A stretch of 64,000 bases of DNA from Intestinimonas sp052065695 (GCF_052065695.1 NZ_JBQHTM010000003.1:1-64000), one strand, 5' to 3'; shown: positions 25,179-33,690, numbered from the stretch's first letter. Made by a program: numbers and translations. Notes: generated by a model not told the origin, from the letters alone.

Positions 25179-25844
25179 TCAGAACAGATGGGTCACGTTC
25201 AGCTCCCGAATGGTATTGACAATCTCCTTGGTCCGGGTGCAGCCGAACTTATGGAGAAGGCTCTTGATCTGGGTCTTGACGGTGACCACCTCCACGCAGC
25301 GGATGGCGGCGATCTCTTTGATCTTCCGGTCCTCCAGCAGGAGGCGGACCAGCTCCCGCTCGGCGGTGGTGAGCTGGGAGACGGTACTGATAAAGAAGAG
25401 AAGGGAGCGCTCCGAGGTGCGCAGGCGGGAGTACTCCTTCAAAAGCAGGTTCTGGATCTTGCCGTCCAGCAGGGGCTGCCCGGCGTAAGCACTGCGGATG
25501 TGGCGGAAGAGCTCGGCATCGTCGCAGCCCTTGACGATGTAGTCCACGGCGCCGGCGCCCATGGAGGTGAGAATCATGTTGTCGGTCTCGTGGGCAGTGA
25601 GAAAGAGGATCTTGGCCGCCGGCTTCTGCTCCAGGATGCGCTCGGTGGCTCGGATGCCGGCGGTGGTGGTCTCCATCTCGATGTCCATGAGGATGAGGTC
25701 GAAGTCGCGCTCCAGGGCCAGGGCCTGGATGTCCGCGCCGGTGGAGGCGCTGCCCATTACGGTCATGTCCTCTTGCTGCTCGAGGGTGTCGCACAGGTCC
25801 TCCCGGATGAGGTCAAAGTCCTCGGCGACCAGAATACGGATCAT
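25179..25844 (-). CDS. NarL/LuxR-type response regulator
   Basis: This 221-residue regulator has a receiver domain with the phospho-acceptor Asp54 (LILMDIEM), Thr in FLTAHE and Lys in YIVKGCD. A LuxR-type helix-turn-helix follows (LTTAERELVRLLLEDRKIKEIA, then VKTQIKSLLHKFG). It overlaps the kinase gene by 4 nt (ATGA). The nagB-like gene begins 31 nt later on the same strand with no terminator seen, so regulator and amino-sugar enzymes probably share a transcript. Possible targets are this operon and the ABC importer upstream. Confidence 0.95.
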   Translation of the reverse strand: MIRILVAEDFDLIREDLCDTLEQQEDMTVMGSASTGADIQALALERDFDLILMDIEMETTTAGIRATERILEQKPAAKILFLTAHETDNMILTSMGAGAVDYIVKGCDDAELFRHIRSAYAGQPLLDGKIQNLLLKEYSRLRTSERSLLFFISTVSQLTTAERELVRLLLEDRKIKEIAAIRCVEVVTVKTQIKSLLHKFGCTRTKEIVNTIRELNVTHLF

Positions 25845-27367
25845 GGAATACGCCTCCTTCTGATGCTGCGCTGGTCATAGCGGGGGAGGAGAAGAAAGAA
25901 CGAGGCGCCGTCTCCGGCCCGGTTCTCCACCCGAAGGCTGCCCAGATGGCTGCGGATGATGGTCTGCACGTGGTAGAGGCCCATGCCCCAGTTGTAGTTG
26001 CTGTTCTTGCTGGAATAGAAGGGCTCACAGATGTGCTTGAGGGCGGCGTGGGGGATGCCGGTGCCGTGGTCCCGGACCTCCAGCACGGTGTAGAGCCGCT
26101 CCTGGTGGCTGTAGAGGGTGACGGCGCAGTTGGCGCGGTTGGCCAGGAGGTTGGACTCCCAGCCGTTGGTGAGCAGGTTGTAGATGGCCTCGGAGAGGTA
26201 GTTCTCGTCGGCCAGGACCTGTACGTCCCGGTCCACCTCCACCAGCAGGCTGCCGTCGGGGTACTTGTGGTGGAAGCGGGAGACGGCCAGGTCGGAAAGC
26301 TGTCCCAGAGAGGTGGGGACCAGCCGCACGGATTTGGCTTTGACGGTGCGGTAGAGCTCCTCCGAGCGGGCGATGAGCTGCTCGTTGTTTTCGCACAGGC
26401 TGGACGCCCAGGCACGGACCTTGTCCAGGTCGGGTTCCGCCTGGGCCAGCTCGGCCCGGATGCGCTTGTGGAGCACCCGGTTGGCCAGCAGCTGATTTTT
26501 GATGCTGTGGACGAAGACGGAGGCACCGGTGCGGGCCACGTCGAATTTCCGCTCCAGCACCACCTCGTCCCGGTCGTTGATCAGGCTGTCTTGGGTGTAG
26601 CGCAGCAGGCTGCCCAGCCCCAGGACGCCGCAGATGATATTGCCGACCACAAGCAGCACATAGCCGCCCACGCTCAGGGTGTACTGGAGGTAGCCGGCAC
26701 CCTTGATCCACAGGTAGTCGTAGCTGTAAAACTGGTAGACCTGGCCCGGGTCCTGACCGCAGTAGAGCAGGTACAAAAGAGAGAGGGCCACCATACAGAC
26801 CAAGATCTGCAAAAACTGCTGGCGGCAGAAGTTCATGGTGATGGAGAGAAACTCATAAACGAGAAGGAAGAGGGCCAAAAGAACATAGCCCACCACCCAG
26901 AAATAGGAGAAGTAGTAGAGGGCGGTGCGGAAACCCTCGCCCAGAGGAAGCATGAGCCGGTAGATCGCTGGCCAGTAGAGCACCAGGGAAACCGCCGGCA
27001 GCACCAGGGCCAGCCGGCGCAGTATGGGGTGTTTCCGTACGGCTGGGAGCATGGAGTAACACATGGCCATCTCCAGCAGGAAAAGGGGGAAGAGGTGCCG
27101 CCCAATGGCGATGAGATAGCCCAACTGCCCCAGCGTGATGAGTCGGTACTGAATCCAGAGGCGCAGATCGTGGGAGAAGAAGAGGAAGAGCTCCAGCTCC
27201 TTGGAGATACCTCCTTTTTTGGCGATGAGGATCATCACCCCGGCCAAAAATAGGGTCAGGCTCAGACACATGCCGGAAAGCAGCAGGGACTCCCGGTTCT
27301 TTTTTGTGAGAAGGACCGGCAGAGAGCCGACCAGCAGACCGGCCGCGAGCAGCAACAGCAAATCCAT
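25841..27367 (-). CDS. Membrane sensor histidine kinase
   Basis: This 508-residue kinase has about seven hydrophobic N-terminal segments (residues 1-240) and no large extracellular domain. The dimerisation part includes FVHSIKNQLLA near residue 285, an H-box of the H-x-x-x-N type. The ATPase has an N-box (EAIYNLLTNGWESN), a G-box (DHGTGIPHAAL) and GMGLYHVQTII. It is coupled to the response regulator by a 4-nt overlap. The ATG is only about 2 nt from AAGGAGG. The TTG two codons later has ideal spacing and may be the real start. The signal is unknown. Confidence 0.93.
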   Translation of the reverse strand: MDLLLLLAAGLLVGSLPVLLTKKNRESLLLSGMCLSLTLFLAGVMILIAKKGGISKELELFLFFSHDLRLWIQYRLITLGQLGYLIAIGRHLFPLFLLEMAMCYSMLPAVRKHPILRRLALVLPAVSLVLYWPAIYRLMLPLGEGFRTALYYFSYFWVVGYVLLALFLLVYEFLSITMNFCRQQFLQILVCMVALSLLYLLYCGQDPGQVYQFYSYDYLWIKGAGYLQYTLSVGGYVLLVVGNIICGVLGLGSLLRYTQDSLINDRDEVVLERKFDVARTGASVFVHSIKNQLLANRVLHKRIRAELAQAEPDLDKVRAWASSLCENNEQLIARSEELYRTVKAKSVRLVPTSLGQLSDLAVSRFHHKYPDGSLLVEVDRDVQVLADENYLSEAIYNLLTNGWESNLLANRANCAVTLYSHQERLYTVLEVRDHGTGIPHAALKHICEPFYSSKNSNYNWGMGLYHVQTIIRSHLGSLRVENRAGDGASFFLLLPRYDQRSIRRRRIP

Positions 27368-27399
27368 CTCCTCCTTCCGGTACCATAATCTGATCTCTA

Positions 27400-27428
27400 T
27401 TGTACTCGGCGGGCTGGGATCTGTAAAT
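27400..27428 (-). promoter_or_regulatory. Promoter of the kinase-regulator-amino-sugar operon
   Basis: TTTACA (27428-27423) and TACAAT (27405-27400) are 17 nt apart on the minus strand, just downstream of the ABC-operon terminator. It could drive all eight genes down to 18522. Confidence 0.65.
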
Positions 27429-27438
27429 CATGGCACAG

Positions 27439-27474
27439 GAAAAAGGGGCGGCGGCGCTTCAGCCGCCGCCCCTT
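27439..27474 (-). terminator. Intrinsic terminator of the ABC importer operon
   Basis: A 13-bp perfect GC-rich stem (27443-27455 with 27462-27474) is followed on the minus strand by TTTTTCC. Confidence 0.9.
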
Positions 27475-27509
27475 CCGGGCTGTCTGTCCGGTTATTTGGG
27501 GGCTGTCTC

Positions 27510-28577
27510 TCAGTAAGCGCCAGCCTCGGTCATCAGCTCCATGTCCACATAGTCGGAGACGGGGCACTGCTCCTCGGCGGTGATGGCGCCGGAAGCCACC
27601 ATGATCTCCTGCTGGAGCTGATAGTAGCCCTCCACGGTGCCGTCGGCGATGCCGTCCACGACCTCCTTACCGGTGAGCCACTGGGCGTCGCCGCGCTGAC
27701 TGTACACGCTGTCGTAGTCCAGGGCCAGCTCATCGGCCACCCACTGGGCGATCTGGGAGTAGTTCTCCTCCTGAGCGCCGTAGTCCATGGCCTTGAAGAG
27801 GGCACGGACGAAGCGGACGGCCACGTCGCGGTTGGTCTCCAGGTACTCAGGCAGAGCGATCCAGCTGGCCAGGGAGATGCTGGTGTCGGAGAAGGTCATG
27901 TTGTCGGCCAGCTTGGTGGCATCCTCCATCTGATCCAGGATGGTGAGGGTCTGGGGAGACCAGATGGCGCAGGCGTCCACGCCGCCGGAGAGCATGGCGG
28001 TTACCACGGCGGAGGCGTCCATGTCCATGGCGGTGATGTCGTCCATGGTGAGGCCCACGCTGTTGAGGGCGTTGGTGAGGATGGTCTCGCTGGAGGTGCC
28101 GGAGGAGTAGGCCACGGTCTTGCCCTTCAGGTCCTCCAGAGTCTTGACGTTGGGGCCGCCGATGACGGCGTCGCCGTTGGAGATGTGGGAGAGGGCGATG
28201 ATGGTGGCGTTGCCCTGGACGCAGAGCTTATGGGCGCCGTCGCCGATGTAGCCGAAGTTGACGGAACCGCTCTCCATAGCGGCGATGATGTTGGGGCCGG
28301 AGTCAAACTGGGTGAGAGTGACCTCGATGCCCTCCTCGGCGAAGTAGCCCAGCTCACGGGCGGTGAGGAGGCTCCACATGCTGCCATAGTTGGCCATGTA
28401 GCCGATGTTCAGGTTGACGGTCTCCACAGGGGTGGTCTCGGTGGTGCCGGTCTCGGCGGGAGCAGAGGTCTCGGGAGCGGGGGCGGGGGTGCTGGTGGTG
28501 CCGCCGCCGCAGCCGGCCAGAACGCCGCCCAGCATGGCTACAGTCAGGAGTGTGGCAAGAAACTTTTTCACATTCAT
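27510..28577 (-). CDS. ABC importer substrate-binding lipoprotein (NMT1/SsuA type)
   Basis: This 355-residue lipoprotein has a signal peptide ending LGGVLAGC, with Cys23 as the lipidation site, and a Thr/Pro-rich linker. The NMT1/TauA-type binding domain begins LNIGYMANYGSMWSLLTARE. Such proteins bind sulfonates, nitrate, pyrimidine precursors or aromatic acids and deliver them to SsuBC-type machinery. It is the third gene of the importer operon, after permease and ATPase. The substrate is not predictable. Confidence 0.93.
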   Translation of the reverse strand: MNVKKFLATLLTVAMLGGVLAGCGGGTTSTPAPAPETSAPAETGTTETTPVETVNLNIGYMANYGSMWSLLTARELGYFAEEGIEVTLTQFDSGPNIIAAMESGSVNFGYIGDGAHKLCVQGNATIIALSHISNGDAVIGGPNVKTLEDLKGKTVAYSSGTSSETILTNALNSVGLTMDDITAMDMDASAVVTAMLSGGVDACAIWSPQTLTILDQMEDATKLADNMTFSDTSISLASWIALPEYLETNRDVAVRFVRALFKAMDYGAQEENYSQIAQWVADELALDYDSVYSQRGDAQWLTGKEVVDGIADGTVEGYYQLQQEIMVASGAITAEEQCPVSDYVDMELMTEAGAY

Positions 28578-28646
28578 TCCTCCTATGATTTGGTGTATGT
28601 AGGATCACGTTCTTCTATTGCAACGGCAAGGCCGTTCCAATCCGGG

Positions 28647-29438
28647 TTACTTCCGCACTTCCAGGTACTCCTGATAGACCTGGCTCCAGATCTCGTTTTT
28701 GAGCTCCAGGAAGCGGGGGGTCATTTTGGTCTCCTGGGTACGGGGGTATGGGATGTCGATGTCGATGATGGATTTGATCCGTCCCGGACGGGCCGACATG
28801 ATGATGACCTTCTGGGCCAGGATGATGGCCTCCTCCACGTCGTGGGTGATGAAGAAGCAGGTCTTGCGGTCCTTCTCCCAGGTTTCCAGCAGCTCGGTCT
28901 GGAGCTGAGTGCGGGTCTGGGCGTCCAGGGCGCCGAAGGGCTCATCCATGAGGAGTACCTCAGGGTCAGCGGCGTAGGCGCGGGCGATGGCCACACGCTG
29001 CTTCATGCCGCCGGAGAGTTCCTTGGGGAAGTGGTCGGCGAACTTGACCAGATCCACCTTCTCGAGGTATTTCATGGCCTGGGCCTCGGCCTCTTTTCCC
29101 TTGATGCCCTTCATCTCCAGGGCGAACATGACGTTCTTCTTCACGGTGAGCCAGGGGAAGAGAGCGTATTGCTGGAAGACCACGCCGCGCTCGGTGCCGG
29201 TGCCGGTGACCTTCTTGCCCTTGCAGTAGACGGCGCCGGAGGTGGCGTCGTGGAGGCCGGCGATGATGTTGAGGAGGGTGGACTTGCCGCAGCCGGAGGG
29301 GCCCACCACGCAGATGAACTCGTTTTCATAGATATCCAGGTCTACGCCATTGAGGGCCACCATCTCGCCGTTGCGGGTGTTGTATACCTTGCGGACGTTA
29401 TCGATCTTTAAGATCAGATTTCTCTCTTCTCCTGCCAT
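28647..29438 (-). CDS. ABC importer ATPase (SsuB/TauB type)
   Basis: This 263-residue nucleotide-binding subunit has Walker A VVGPSGCGKSTLLNI, signature LSGGMKQRVAIARAYA, Walker B VLLMDEPFGALD and the H-loop FFITHDVEEAI. Together these motifs are typical of nitrate/sulfonate/taurine importers. It overlaps the permease gene end by 25 nt and precedes the binding protein by 69 nt. Confidence 0.97.
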   Translation of the reverse strand: MAGEERNLILKIDNVRKVYNTRNGEMVALNGVDLDIYENEFICVVGPSGCGKSTLLNIIAGLHDATSGAVYCKGKKVTGTGTERGVVFQQYALFPWLTVKKNVMFALEMKGIKGKEAEAQAMKYLEKVDLVKFADHFPKELSGGMKQRVAIARAYAADPEVLLMDEPFGALDAQTRTQLQTELLETWEKDRKTCFFITHDVEEAIILAQKVIIMSARPGRIKSIIDIDIPYPRTQETKMTPRFLELKNEIWSQVYQEYLEVRK

Positions 29439-30202
29439 CCTGTCAGCTTCCTTTCCAAGTATTTGATGACGGTCTCCATGGTGATGCCGATGATGCCGAT
29501 GATAATGACGTAGGCCAGCATGGGGGCCGACTCAAAGGTGTTGTTGAGGGAACGAATTCTCATGCCGAGACCGGCCTGGGCACCGGTGGACTCGGCGGCG
29601 ATCAGTGTGGTGAGGGCCACCGAGGCGCCCAGCCGCACGGCGGTGAGGATAAAGGGAAGGGTGGCGGGGGCGATGACCCGGACGAAGATGTCCCGGTCGG
29701 TGGCGCCCAATACCCGGGCGGCCTTGATGAGGGTCTCATCCACGTTGATGACGCCCTGGTAGATGGTCACGCACATGATGAGGAAGCAGGCGATGGTGAT
29801 GACGATGATCTGGGGCCGCCGGCCCACGCCGGCGCAGATGACGATCAGGGGCACGTAGGCCAGCGGGGGGATGTTGCGGATGAACTGGATCCAGGGCTCC
29901 AGAATGTTGCGCACCGGCATGTACCAGGCCATCAGGATGGCCACGGGGAGGGCGATGACGAAGCCCAGAGCGTAGCCGGCGAATACGGAGATCAGACTGC
30001 TGGAGAGGTCGGTCCAGAACACGCCGCGCTCGATCATGGTGAGCAGACCCTGGGTGGTCACCACCACATTGGGGAAGCCGCGGTCAGTAGCGGGCAGGAT
30101 TGACAGGATATACCATACTACAATCGCCGTTGCAAAGGAAATCAACAGCCACACCTTTGGCGGGATGCGGCTGGCCAGGGAGGTCTTTTTCTCATTGTCC
30201 AT
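29414..30202 (-). CDS. ABC importer permease (SsuC/TauC type)
   Basis: This 262-residue membrane permease has about six membrane helices. The EAA-loop AARVLGATDRDIFVRVIAP contacts the ATPase. It is first in the importer operon, whose control region carries a palindrome overlapping the weak -35 box. Order and sequence type match the aliphatic-sulfonate/nitrate/bicarbonate importer family. Confidence 0.95.
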   Translation of the reverse strand: MDNEKKTSLASRIPPKVWLLISFATAIVVWYILSILPATDRGFPNVVVTTQGLLTMIERGVFWTDLSSSLISVFAGYALGFVIALPVAILMAWYMPVRNILEPWIQFIRNIPPLAYVPLIVICAGVGRRPQIIVITIACFLIMCVTIYQGVINVDETLIKAARVLGATDRDIFVRVIAPATLPFILTAVRLGASVALTTLIAAESTGAQAGLGMRIRSLNNTFESAPMLAYVIIIGIIGITMETVIKYLERKLTGWQEKREI

Positions 30203-30289
30203 CCTTCAGGTCACTCCTTCTTGTCTCAACACGCGGGCTGTCAGCCGCGTCCTTGGCGCAATGGGAAAGGCTTCTCATTCGTTATCTTT

Positions 30290-30339
30290 ATTATAGTGGA
30301 GATATTTGTCTTGGGAAGTATGATGTTTTATCATACCTT
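30290..30339 (-). promoter_or_regulatory. Importer-operon promoter with overlapping palindrome
   Basis: A perfect TATAAT (30295-30290) has no good -35 box at 17 nt. Instead a palindrome (30316-30324 with 30330-30338, AGTATGAT-N5-ATCATAC core) covers the -35 region. This suggests binding by an activator or repressor, for example the nearby NarL-type regulator. Confidence 0.55.
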
Positions 30340-30391
30340 TTTCCCAGCCACAGCAGATTTGCCCCAGAAAAAATGGGAGGGGGCGGAAATA

Positions 30392-30422
30392 TAAAAAAGG
30401 CGTCCGCTTTTGCGGACGCCTT
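30392..30422 (-). terminator. Intrinsic terminator after the thioesterase gene
   Basis: An 11-bp perfect stem (30397-30407 with 30412-30422) is followed on the minus strand by TTTTTTAT. Confidence 0.9.
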
Positions 30423-30440
30423 CTGGATAGAGTCAATCGA

Positions 30441-30860
30441 TCAGTTGGTTTTCAGCGGGGGAGGGTCAGTCGTAAAGCCGTTGATGGTGAGATGGGCCAC
30501 CTGGGTGCCCAGGTCGTCGGTGACATCCACAGCGTAGAGGCAGGTGGTGCGGCCGGCCTTCAGGCATCGGGCCTCTGCGGTAAGGACCTTGCCCCGTGAG
30601 GCGGCGAGAAAGGTGATGGCCACCTGCTGAGTGACGGTGACCCGGGTGCTGTGTCCGTTGGCAGCCACGGCAAAGGCGAAGTCTGCCAGGGTAAAAATGG
30701 CGCCTCCCATGGGGGCATAGTTGGCGTTAAGGTGGGCGGGGAGGATGGGCAGGGAGCAGACGGCTCGGCCGGGCTCGGCCACATCGATGTGTATGCCGAC
30801 GGTCTCGGTGGCAAAGCGGTCGCCGGAGAAGCAGGCACGAATCTGGTCAAGGGTGGGCAT
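30441..30860 (-). CDS. PaaI-family hotdog thioesterase
   Basis: This 139-residue hotdog-fold protein has the PaaI-type catalytic segment LNANYAPMGGAIFTLADFAFAVAAN. It probably hydrolyses an acyl-CoA. The ATG at 30860 follows AGGAAAGGAG at 7 nt. A longer frame upstream is not supported. It is monocistronic, between the importer operon and the tRNA array. Confidence 0.9.
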   Translation of the reverse strand: MPTLDQIRACFSGDRFATETVGIHIDVAEPGRAVCSLPILPAHLNANYAPMGGAIFTLADFAFAVAANGHSTRVTVTQQVAITFLAASRGKVLTAEARCLKAGRTTCLYAVDVTDDLGTQVAHLTINGFTTDPPPLKTN

Positions 30861-30946
30861 GATGCGGCTCCTTTCCTGGTGATGGTGTGGGTGGAGGAGA
30901 GCACGGGTGGAATTCACTTCCGTCGAGGAGGGAAATCCCCGGAGTA

Positions 30947-30989
30947 TCCAAAAAGAAACACCAGCCGATGGCTGGTGTTTCTTTTTGGA
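30947..30989 (-). terminator. Intrinsic terminator of the tRNA array
   Basis: A 20-bp perfect stem (30947-30966 with 30970-30989) around a GAT loop begins inside the CCA end of tRNA-Cys. The T run lies within the descending arm. Confidence 0.85.
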
Positions 30990-31059
30990 GGCGACACCCA
31001 GACTCGAACTGGGGGTGGAGCTTTTGCAGAGCTCTGCCTTACCACTTGGCTATGTCGCC
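30986..31059 (-). tRNA. tRNA-Cys (GCA)
   Basis: The cloverleaf has acceptor GGCGACA/TGTCGCC, anticodon loop CTGCAAA, discriminator U and an encoded CCA. It is the last gene of the five-tRNA array. Confidence 0.97.
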
Positions 31060-31064
31060 ATATG

Positions 31065-31096
31065 GATAACAGAAGCAATCGCTTGCTTCTGTTATC
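31065..31096 (-). other. Spacer hairpin between tRNA-Gly and tRNA-Cys
   Basis: A 14-bp perfect stem (31065-31078 with 31083-31096) with a TCGC loop has no U tract, so it is not a classic terminator. It may guide tRNA processing or partly attenuate tRNA-Cys. Confidence 0.7.
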
Positions 31097-31102
31097 ATTT
31101 GC

Positions 31103-31178
31103 TGGAGCAGGTGACGAGGCTCGAACTCGCTACCTCCACCTTGGCAAGGTGGCGCTCTACCAGATGAGCTACACCTGC
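31103..31178 (-). tRNA. tRNA-Gly (GCC)
   Basis: The acceptor is GCAGGTG/CACCTGC, the anticodon loop is TTGCCAA, and CCA is encoded. Confidence 0.97.
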
Positions 31179-31236
31179 AAATCACAGTACATGTTATGCT
31201 GATGATCTGCGTTTCATGCTAGAAAAGAAGGAAATC

Positions 31237-31269
31237 TCTCCGGAGGATACCCGAAGTATCCTCCGGAGA
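31237..31269 (-). other. Spacer hairpin between tRNA-Phe and tRNA-Gly
   Basis: A 14-bp perfect stem (31237-31250 with 31256-31269) with a 5-nt loop has no U tract. This is the second strong stem inside the tRNA transcript. Confidence 0.7.
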
Positions 31270-31274
31270 AATTC

Positions 31275-31350
31275 TGGTGCCTCCGGCCGGAATCGAACCA
31301 GCGACACGGGGATTTTCAGTCCCCTGCTCTACCAACTGAGCTACAGAGGC
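31275..31350 (-). tRNA. tRNA-Phe (GAA)
   Basis: The acceptor is GCCTCTG with CGGAGGC, the anticodon loop is CTGAAAA, and CCA is encoded. Confidence 0.97.
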
Positions 31351-31353
31351 AAA

Positions 31354-31430
<77 letters not shown>

Positions 31431-31454
31431 ATTTTGCTTTGGGTTCAGGACCTA

Positions 31455-31530
31455 TGGTGGGAACAACAGGGCTCGAACCTGTGACATCATGCTTGTAAGG
31501 CATGCGCTCTCCCAGCTGAGCTATGCTCCC
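31455..31530 (-). tRNA. tRNA-Val (TAC)
   Basis: The acceptor is GGGAGCA with TGTTCCC, the anticodon loop is CTTACAA, and CCA is encoded. It is the first gene of the array, about 33 nt from the -10 box. Confidence 0.97.
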
Positions 31531-31562
31531 CTGTTGGCCGCTCTCGTCAGACGGCGAAAATT

Positions 31563-31591
31563 ATTATAGCAAGCCGACCCCGATCTGTCAA
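31563..31591 (-). promoter_or_regulatory. Consensus promoter of the five-tRNA array
   Basis: A perfect TTGACA (31591-31586) and a perfect TATAAT (31568-31563) are 17 nt apart on the minus strand. Confidence 0.9.
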
Positions 31592-31633
31592 CACTAAAAA
31601 TCAAATTTTTTCATTTTTTCTTTCCAGCCCCCT

Positions 31634-31657
31634 GGAAGGGCCCTTTTGGGCCCTCCC
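31634..31657 (-). terminator. Hairpin after hslO
   Basis: A 10-bp GC stem (31634-31643 with 31648-31657, one mismatch) lies after the hslO stop. The following minus-strand sequence has no U run, so termination strength is doubtful. Confidence 0.45.
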
Positions 31658-31677
31658 GGAGCGGAAAGGGGAGAAAC

Positions 31678-32562
31678 TCAGTCCTCCGTGGCGGAGGCCA
31701 GCAGCGCCTCCAGCTCCTCCTTGGAGAAGTGGTATACCTTGTCGCAGAACTGGCAGGTGAGGTCGGCGGAGCCCTCCTTGTCGATCATGTCCCGCAGCTC
31801 CTCCTTGCCCAGACTGATGATGGCCTGGGAGACTCGGTCCCGGTCACAGTAGCACTTGTAAGAGACGGGGGTGCGCTCCAGCAGCTCGGGCTCCATGCCC
31901 TCCAGCAGCCGGTTCAGCACCTCGGCGGCGTCAGCGCCCTGGCGGAGGACCTCGGTGACGGGGCCCAGCCTGCGGACAGCCTCCTCCAGACGATCGATGA
32001 CGGCGTCGTCGGCGCCGGGCAGCAGCTGGAGCATGTAGCCGCCGGCGCAGAGGACGGACTGGTCGGTGTCCACCAGCACGCCCAAGCCGCAGGCGGTAGG
32101 GATCTGCTCGCTGGCGGCGAAGTAGGCGGTGAGGTCCTCGGCGATCTCGCCGCTCACAAGGGGGACACTGCCCACATAGGGCTCCTTGAGGCCAATATCC
32201 TTGATGAGGGTCAAAAAGCCATCGGTGCCCACACCGGCGCCCACGTCCAGCTTGCCGGGCCCCTTCAGGGGCAGCTCCACCTGGCCATTTTGCAGGTAAC
32301 CCCGCACATTTCCCTGGGAGTCGGACACGGCGATGATGCTCCCCAGGGGGCCGCCTCCCTTGATGCGCAGGGTAACGGAGCCCTTCTCCTCCTTTAGGGT
32401 GGCGCCGATCATGGAGCAGCCCATGAGGCTGCGGCCCAGGGCGGCGGTGGCCAGGGGAGCGAGCTTATGGATCTGGCGGGCGCGCTCCACCAGGTCTTTT
32501 CCAGTGACGGCGATGGCCTTTACCGCGCCGTCGCCGGTGATCATGCGTACGATCTCATCCAT
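31678..32562 (-). CDS. hslO: Redox-regulated chaperone Hsp33
   Basis: The 294 residues match Hsp33 length. Oxidation of four zinc-binding Cys turns the protein into a holdase chaperone. These are in YKCYCDRD (CxC) and LTCQFCDKVYHF (CxxC). The N-terminal domain includes GRSLMGCSMIGATLK and the substrate-binding linker is present. It begins 6 nt after the methyltransferase gene in the yerC-methyltransferase-hslO operon. Confidence 0.97.
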   Translation of the reverse strand: MDEIVRMITGDGAVKAIAVTGKDLVERARQIHKLAPLATAALGRSLMGCSMIGATLKEEKGSVTLRIKGGGPLGSIIAVSDSQGNVRGYLQNGQVELPLKGPGKLDVGAGVGTDGFLTLIKDIGLKEPYVGSVPLVSGEIAEDLTAYFAASEQIPTACGLGVLVDTDQSVLCAGGYMLQLLPGADDAVIDRLEEAVRRLGPVTEVLRQGADAAEVLNRLLEGMEPELLERTPVSYKCYCDRDRVSQAIISLGKEELRDMIDKEGSADLTCQFCDKVYHFSKEELEALLASATED

Positions 32563-32568
32563 ACTATA

Positions 32569-33321
32569 TTATAGTTCCTTTCGGGCTGCAAAAAATATCC
32601 GGTCCTCGCCGGACTTGGGCGGCCGCATCTTCCGGTCGCCGTACTGTTTGATGTGGGTGAAGCCGACCGTCCGGAGGAGCTCGGTGAGCTCCTCCGGCGT
32701 GTAGGCCCTCTCCTGGTGGACCTCCTCCTCCCGGCGCCAGAGGCCGTCGTCCTGGCGGAAGAAGAGGTCAAAGCCGTAGGTGCATATTCTGCTCCGCCGG
32801 GCATAGTCCGCCCGCCAGACGCAGTAGGTGTCGTCGGTCTCGTCGATGAACATGCCGCCGTCCAGCCCCTCCAGCTTCTCCGGGGTGTTGACGTCGAAGA
32901 GGAAGAGGCCGCCGGGCATCAGGAAGAGATGGACCCGCTGAAAGGCGCGCAGCAGGGCCTTGGGCCGGGTCACATAGTTGATGCTGTCCAGACAGCAGAC
33001 GCAGGCGTCGATGGTGCCATAGAGATCCAGTTCCTCCATGGGCTGCTGAAGGAACATGGGGGGAATGACGCCGGTAAGGCTCTGGGCCTTCTCCGAGGCC
33101 ACGGAGAGCATCTCTGCCGACAGGTCCACGCCGATCATCTCATAGCCCCGCTGGGCCAGCAGGCAGGTCATGGCGCCGGTGCCGCAGGCCAGGTCCAGGA
33201 CGGTGTGGATGGGGATCGGACTGCGAGAGAAGTGCTTTTCCAGATAGTCTGCCCAGGCCTCATGGTCCACGTCGGCGGTGAGGGCGTCATATCGGAGTGC
33301 CAGAGACTCGTAGCTGCTCAT
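32569..33321 (-). CDS. Class I SAM-dependent methyltransferase
   Basis: This 250-residue Rossmann methyltransferase has motif I VLDLACGTGAMTCLLA, acidic motif II MIGVDLSAEML and CCLDSINYV as post-motif. It begins YESLALRYDALTADVDHEAW, typical of small-molecule methyltransferases found beside hslO in clostridia. The ATG at 33321 overlaps the YerC stop by 4 nt. A longer frame only overlaps yerC. The substrate is unknown. Confidence 0.92.
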   Translation of the reverse strand: MSSYESLALRYDALTADVDHEAWADYLEKHFSRSPIPIHTVLDLACGTGAMTCLLAQRGYEMIGVDLSAEMLSVASEKAQSLTGVIPPMFLQQPMEELDLYGTIDACVCCLDSINYVTRPKALLRAFQRVHLFLMPGGLFLFDVNTPEKLEGLDGGMFIDETDDTYCVWRADYARRSRICTYGFDLFFRQDDGLWRREEEVHQERAYTPEELTELLRTVGFTHIKQYGDRKMRPPKSGEDRIFFAARKEL

Positions 33322-33629
33322 GCCTCCTCCTCGGTCCTCTGCCGAAGCTCCTTGGCACGGGGGAGCACCTGCTTGTAGCCGTCGGCGCCGTAATTGAGCG
33401 CCCGGTTCACCCGGCTGATGGTGGCGCTGCTGGCGCCGGTGCGCTCCAGAATGTCGTTGTAGATCATTCCGTCGTTGAGCAGAAGAGCCACCTCGAACCG
33501 CTGCTCCATGGCCCGCAGTTCGGCCACGGTGCACAGGTCTTCAAAGAAGCGCTTGCATTCGTCTAGGTCCCTCAGAGTCAGGATGCTCTCATAGAGCAGG
33601 TCGCCGTTCTCCTTGGTTTTCTTTGTCAT
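33318..33629 (-). CDS. YerC/YecD-type TrpR-superfamily regulator
   Basis: This 103-residue protein is all helix with the TrpR-like helix-turn-helix GMIYNDILERTGASSATISRVNRAL. The family is common in Firmicutes and related to the Trp repressor, but its effector is unknown. It is first in an operon with the methyltransferase (4-nt overlap) and hslO. Confidence 0.95.
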   Translation of the reverse strand: MTKKTKENGDLLYESILTLRDLDECKRFFEDLCTVAELRAMEQRFEVALLLNDGMIYNDILERTGASSATISRVNRALNYGADGYKQVLPRAKELRQRTEEEA

Positions 33630-33690
33630 AGGGGGAAGACACCTCTTTCATTATCCTTGGCCCGGTGGTTAAACGGGCCGGGTCCTTACA

